7,126 bases of DNA. It comes from Gammaproteobacteria bacterium (GTDB lineage: Bacteria > Pseudomonadota > Gammaproteobacteria > Steroidobacterales > Steroidobacteraceae). The stretch is taken from assembly GCA_027451085.1 (NCBI GenBank), contig DAIDKA010000129.1, positions 1 through 7,126 on the forward strand. Direction: 5' to 3'. The translations under genes and the position numbers were made by a program. Each line of letters opens with the position of its first letter. Within the stretch, counting starts at the first letter, position 1. The notes under the pieces were generated by a model. The model was not told where the DNA came from. It saw only the letters and a program-made list of their open reading frames with translations, and searched no databases. Shown here one piece after another: positions 6,805 through 7,126 of the stretch.

Positions 6805-6832
6805 AGAATACGGAGCTGTTGCAGCTTGTCAA
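6805..6832 (-). promoter_or_regulatory. Predicted sigma70-type promoter of serC-serA
   Basis: On the minus strand a perfect TTGACA (-35, at 6827-6832) is followed after 16 bp by TATTCT (-10, at 6805-6810, four of six matches including the key A at position 2 and T at position 6). The start would fall near 6798, giving a leader of about 44 bases to ATG 6754 or 74 to ATG 6724. This is the best promoter candidate in the window, and it sits in the divergent serC/IMPase-family gap, facing serC. Confidence 0.6.
6814..6826. repeat. Inverted repeat inside the serC promoter spacer (possible operator)
   Basis: AGCTG (6814-6818), three bases, then CAGCT (6822-6826) form a perfect 5-bp inverted repeat. 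It occupies most of the 16-bp spacer between the predicted -35 and -10 boxes of serC. A dimeric repressor bound there would block RNA polymerase. Arms of only five bases arise by chance fairly often, so this is a candidate only. Confidence 0.25.
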
Positions 6833-6857
6833 CGATTTTTGATAAGAAGATTTCGAT

Positions 6858-7126
6858 ATGAGCACTCAATCACCGGAACTCTCGGCGGCGCTGGAGGCTG
6901 CAAACGCGGCAGCCGACGTCATCCGTTCCTTCTATCAGCGCAACCTTGAGGTCCTGACCAAGTCCGACCAGTCACCGGTGACGCAGGCCGACGTCAAGGC
7001 CGAGGAGGCGATCCGCGCCGTGCTGGAACGGCGTTTCCCCTCGTTCGGGTTCTACGGCGAGGAGACCGGGCAGCATGCCATGGAAGCGGAGAGCATCTGG
7101 CTGGTGGACCCCATCGACGGCACCAA
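6858..7126 (+). CDS. Inositol-monophosphatase-family phosphatase, 5' part (runs off the window)
   Basis: Start of a Mg2+-dependent phosphatase of the IMPase superfamily; 89 residues are visible and the 3' end is cut by the window edge. Visible motifs are SDQSPVTQADVKAEE (36-50), GEETG (67-71) with the metal-binding Glu68, and WLVDPIDGT (81-89) with metal ligands Asp84 and Asp87. The family includes SuhB/IMPase, histidinol-phosphate phosphatase HisN, CysQ and fructose-1,6-bisphosphatase-like enzymes. SPVTQAD and DPIDGT are shared by several of these, so the substrate cannot be decided without the C-terminal half. ATG 6858 is the start: a purine-rich AAGAAGA ends eight bases upstream and the family N-terminal helix follows. 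It is divergent from serC. A weak promoter (TTGGGA at 6781-6786, 17 bp, GAGAAT at 6804-6809) would overlap the serC -10 box on the other strand. Confidence 0.9.
   Translation, partial: MSTQSPELSAALEAANAAADVIRSFYQRNLEVLTKSDQSPVTQADVKAEEAIRAVLERRFPSFGFYGEETGQHAMEAESIWLVDPIDGT

Noticed and set aside
6826..6854. Plus-strand promoter for the IMPase-family gene using TTGTCA at 6826-6831
   Set aside because: No acceptable -10 box occurs 16-18 bp downstream; the bases at 6849-6854 match TATAAT poorly.

Overview
The window is GC-rich bacterial chromosome carrying ordinary metabolic genes. It suggests a proteobacterium. SerA is the long form with a C-terminal ACT domain, and SerC belongs to the divergent phosphoserine aminotransferase branch best known from Alphaproteobacteria and some other lineages. 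The rest (EamA transporter, KatG, Gph-like HAD phosphatase, inositol-monophosphatase-family enzyme) fits either an alphaproteobacterium or a deep-branching gammaproteobacterium. I cannot fix the genus. No rRNA, tRNA, CRISPR array, transposase, integrase or phage gene is visible.

Layout: (1) 20-952, minus strand, a complete EamA/DMT permease. (2) 953-1086, a divergent intergenic region with a 9-bp direct repeat of 11-bp period just upstream of a -10-like box. (3) 1087-1743, plus strand, a Gph-like HAD phosphatase. (4) 1771-3921, minus strand, catalase-peroxidase katG, convergent with the phosphatase across a 27-bp gap. (5) 3969-5555, minus strand, serA. (6) 5567-6754, minus strand, serC. (7) 6755-6857, a divergent control region with a good sigma70-type promoter and a terminator-like stem-loop, both reading towards serC. 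(8) 6858 to the right edge, plus strand, the 5' end of an inositol-monophosphatase-family gene.

serC and serA form a tight two-gene unit (11-bp gap; the serA ribosome binding site overlaps the serC stop codon). They encode the first two steps of the phosphorylated serine pathway: SerA oxidises 3-phosphoglycerate and SerC transaminates the product to phosphoserine. katG follows 47 bp downstream on the same strand, with a strong ribosome binding site and no obvious terminator in between, so it may receive read-through from serCA. The third serine enzyme, phosphoserine phosphatase, is not recognisable here, although two phosphatase-family genes lie in the window.

I found no convincing new gene system. 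The part most worth a second look is the serC leader: a perfect TTGACA -35 box, an inverted repeat filling the promoter spacer, a hairpin followed by a U run just before the start codon, an upstream open frame unusually rich in serine codons, and two mutually exclusive hairpins at the beginning of the coding region. Together these raise the possibility of leader-level control of serine synthesis, but this is inference from sequence alone.
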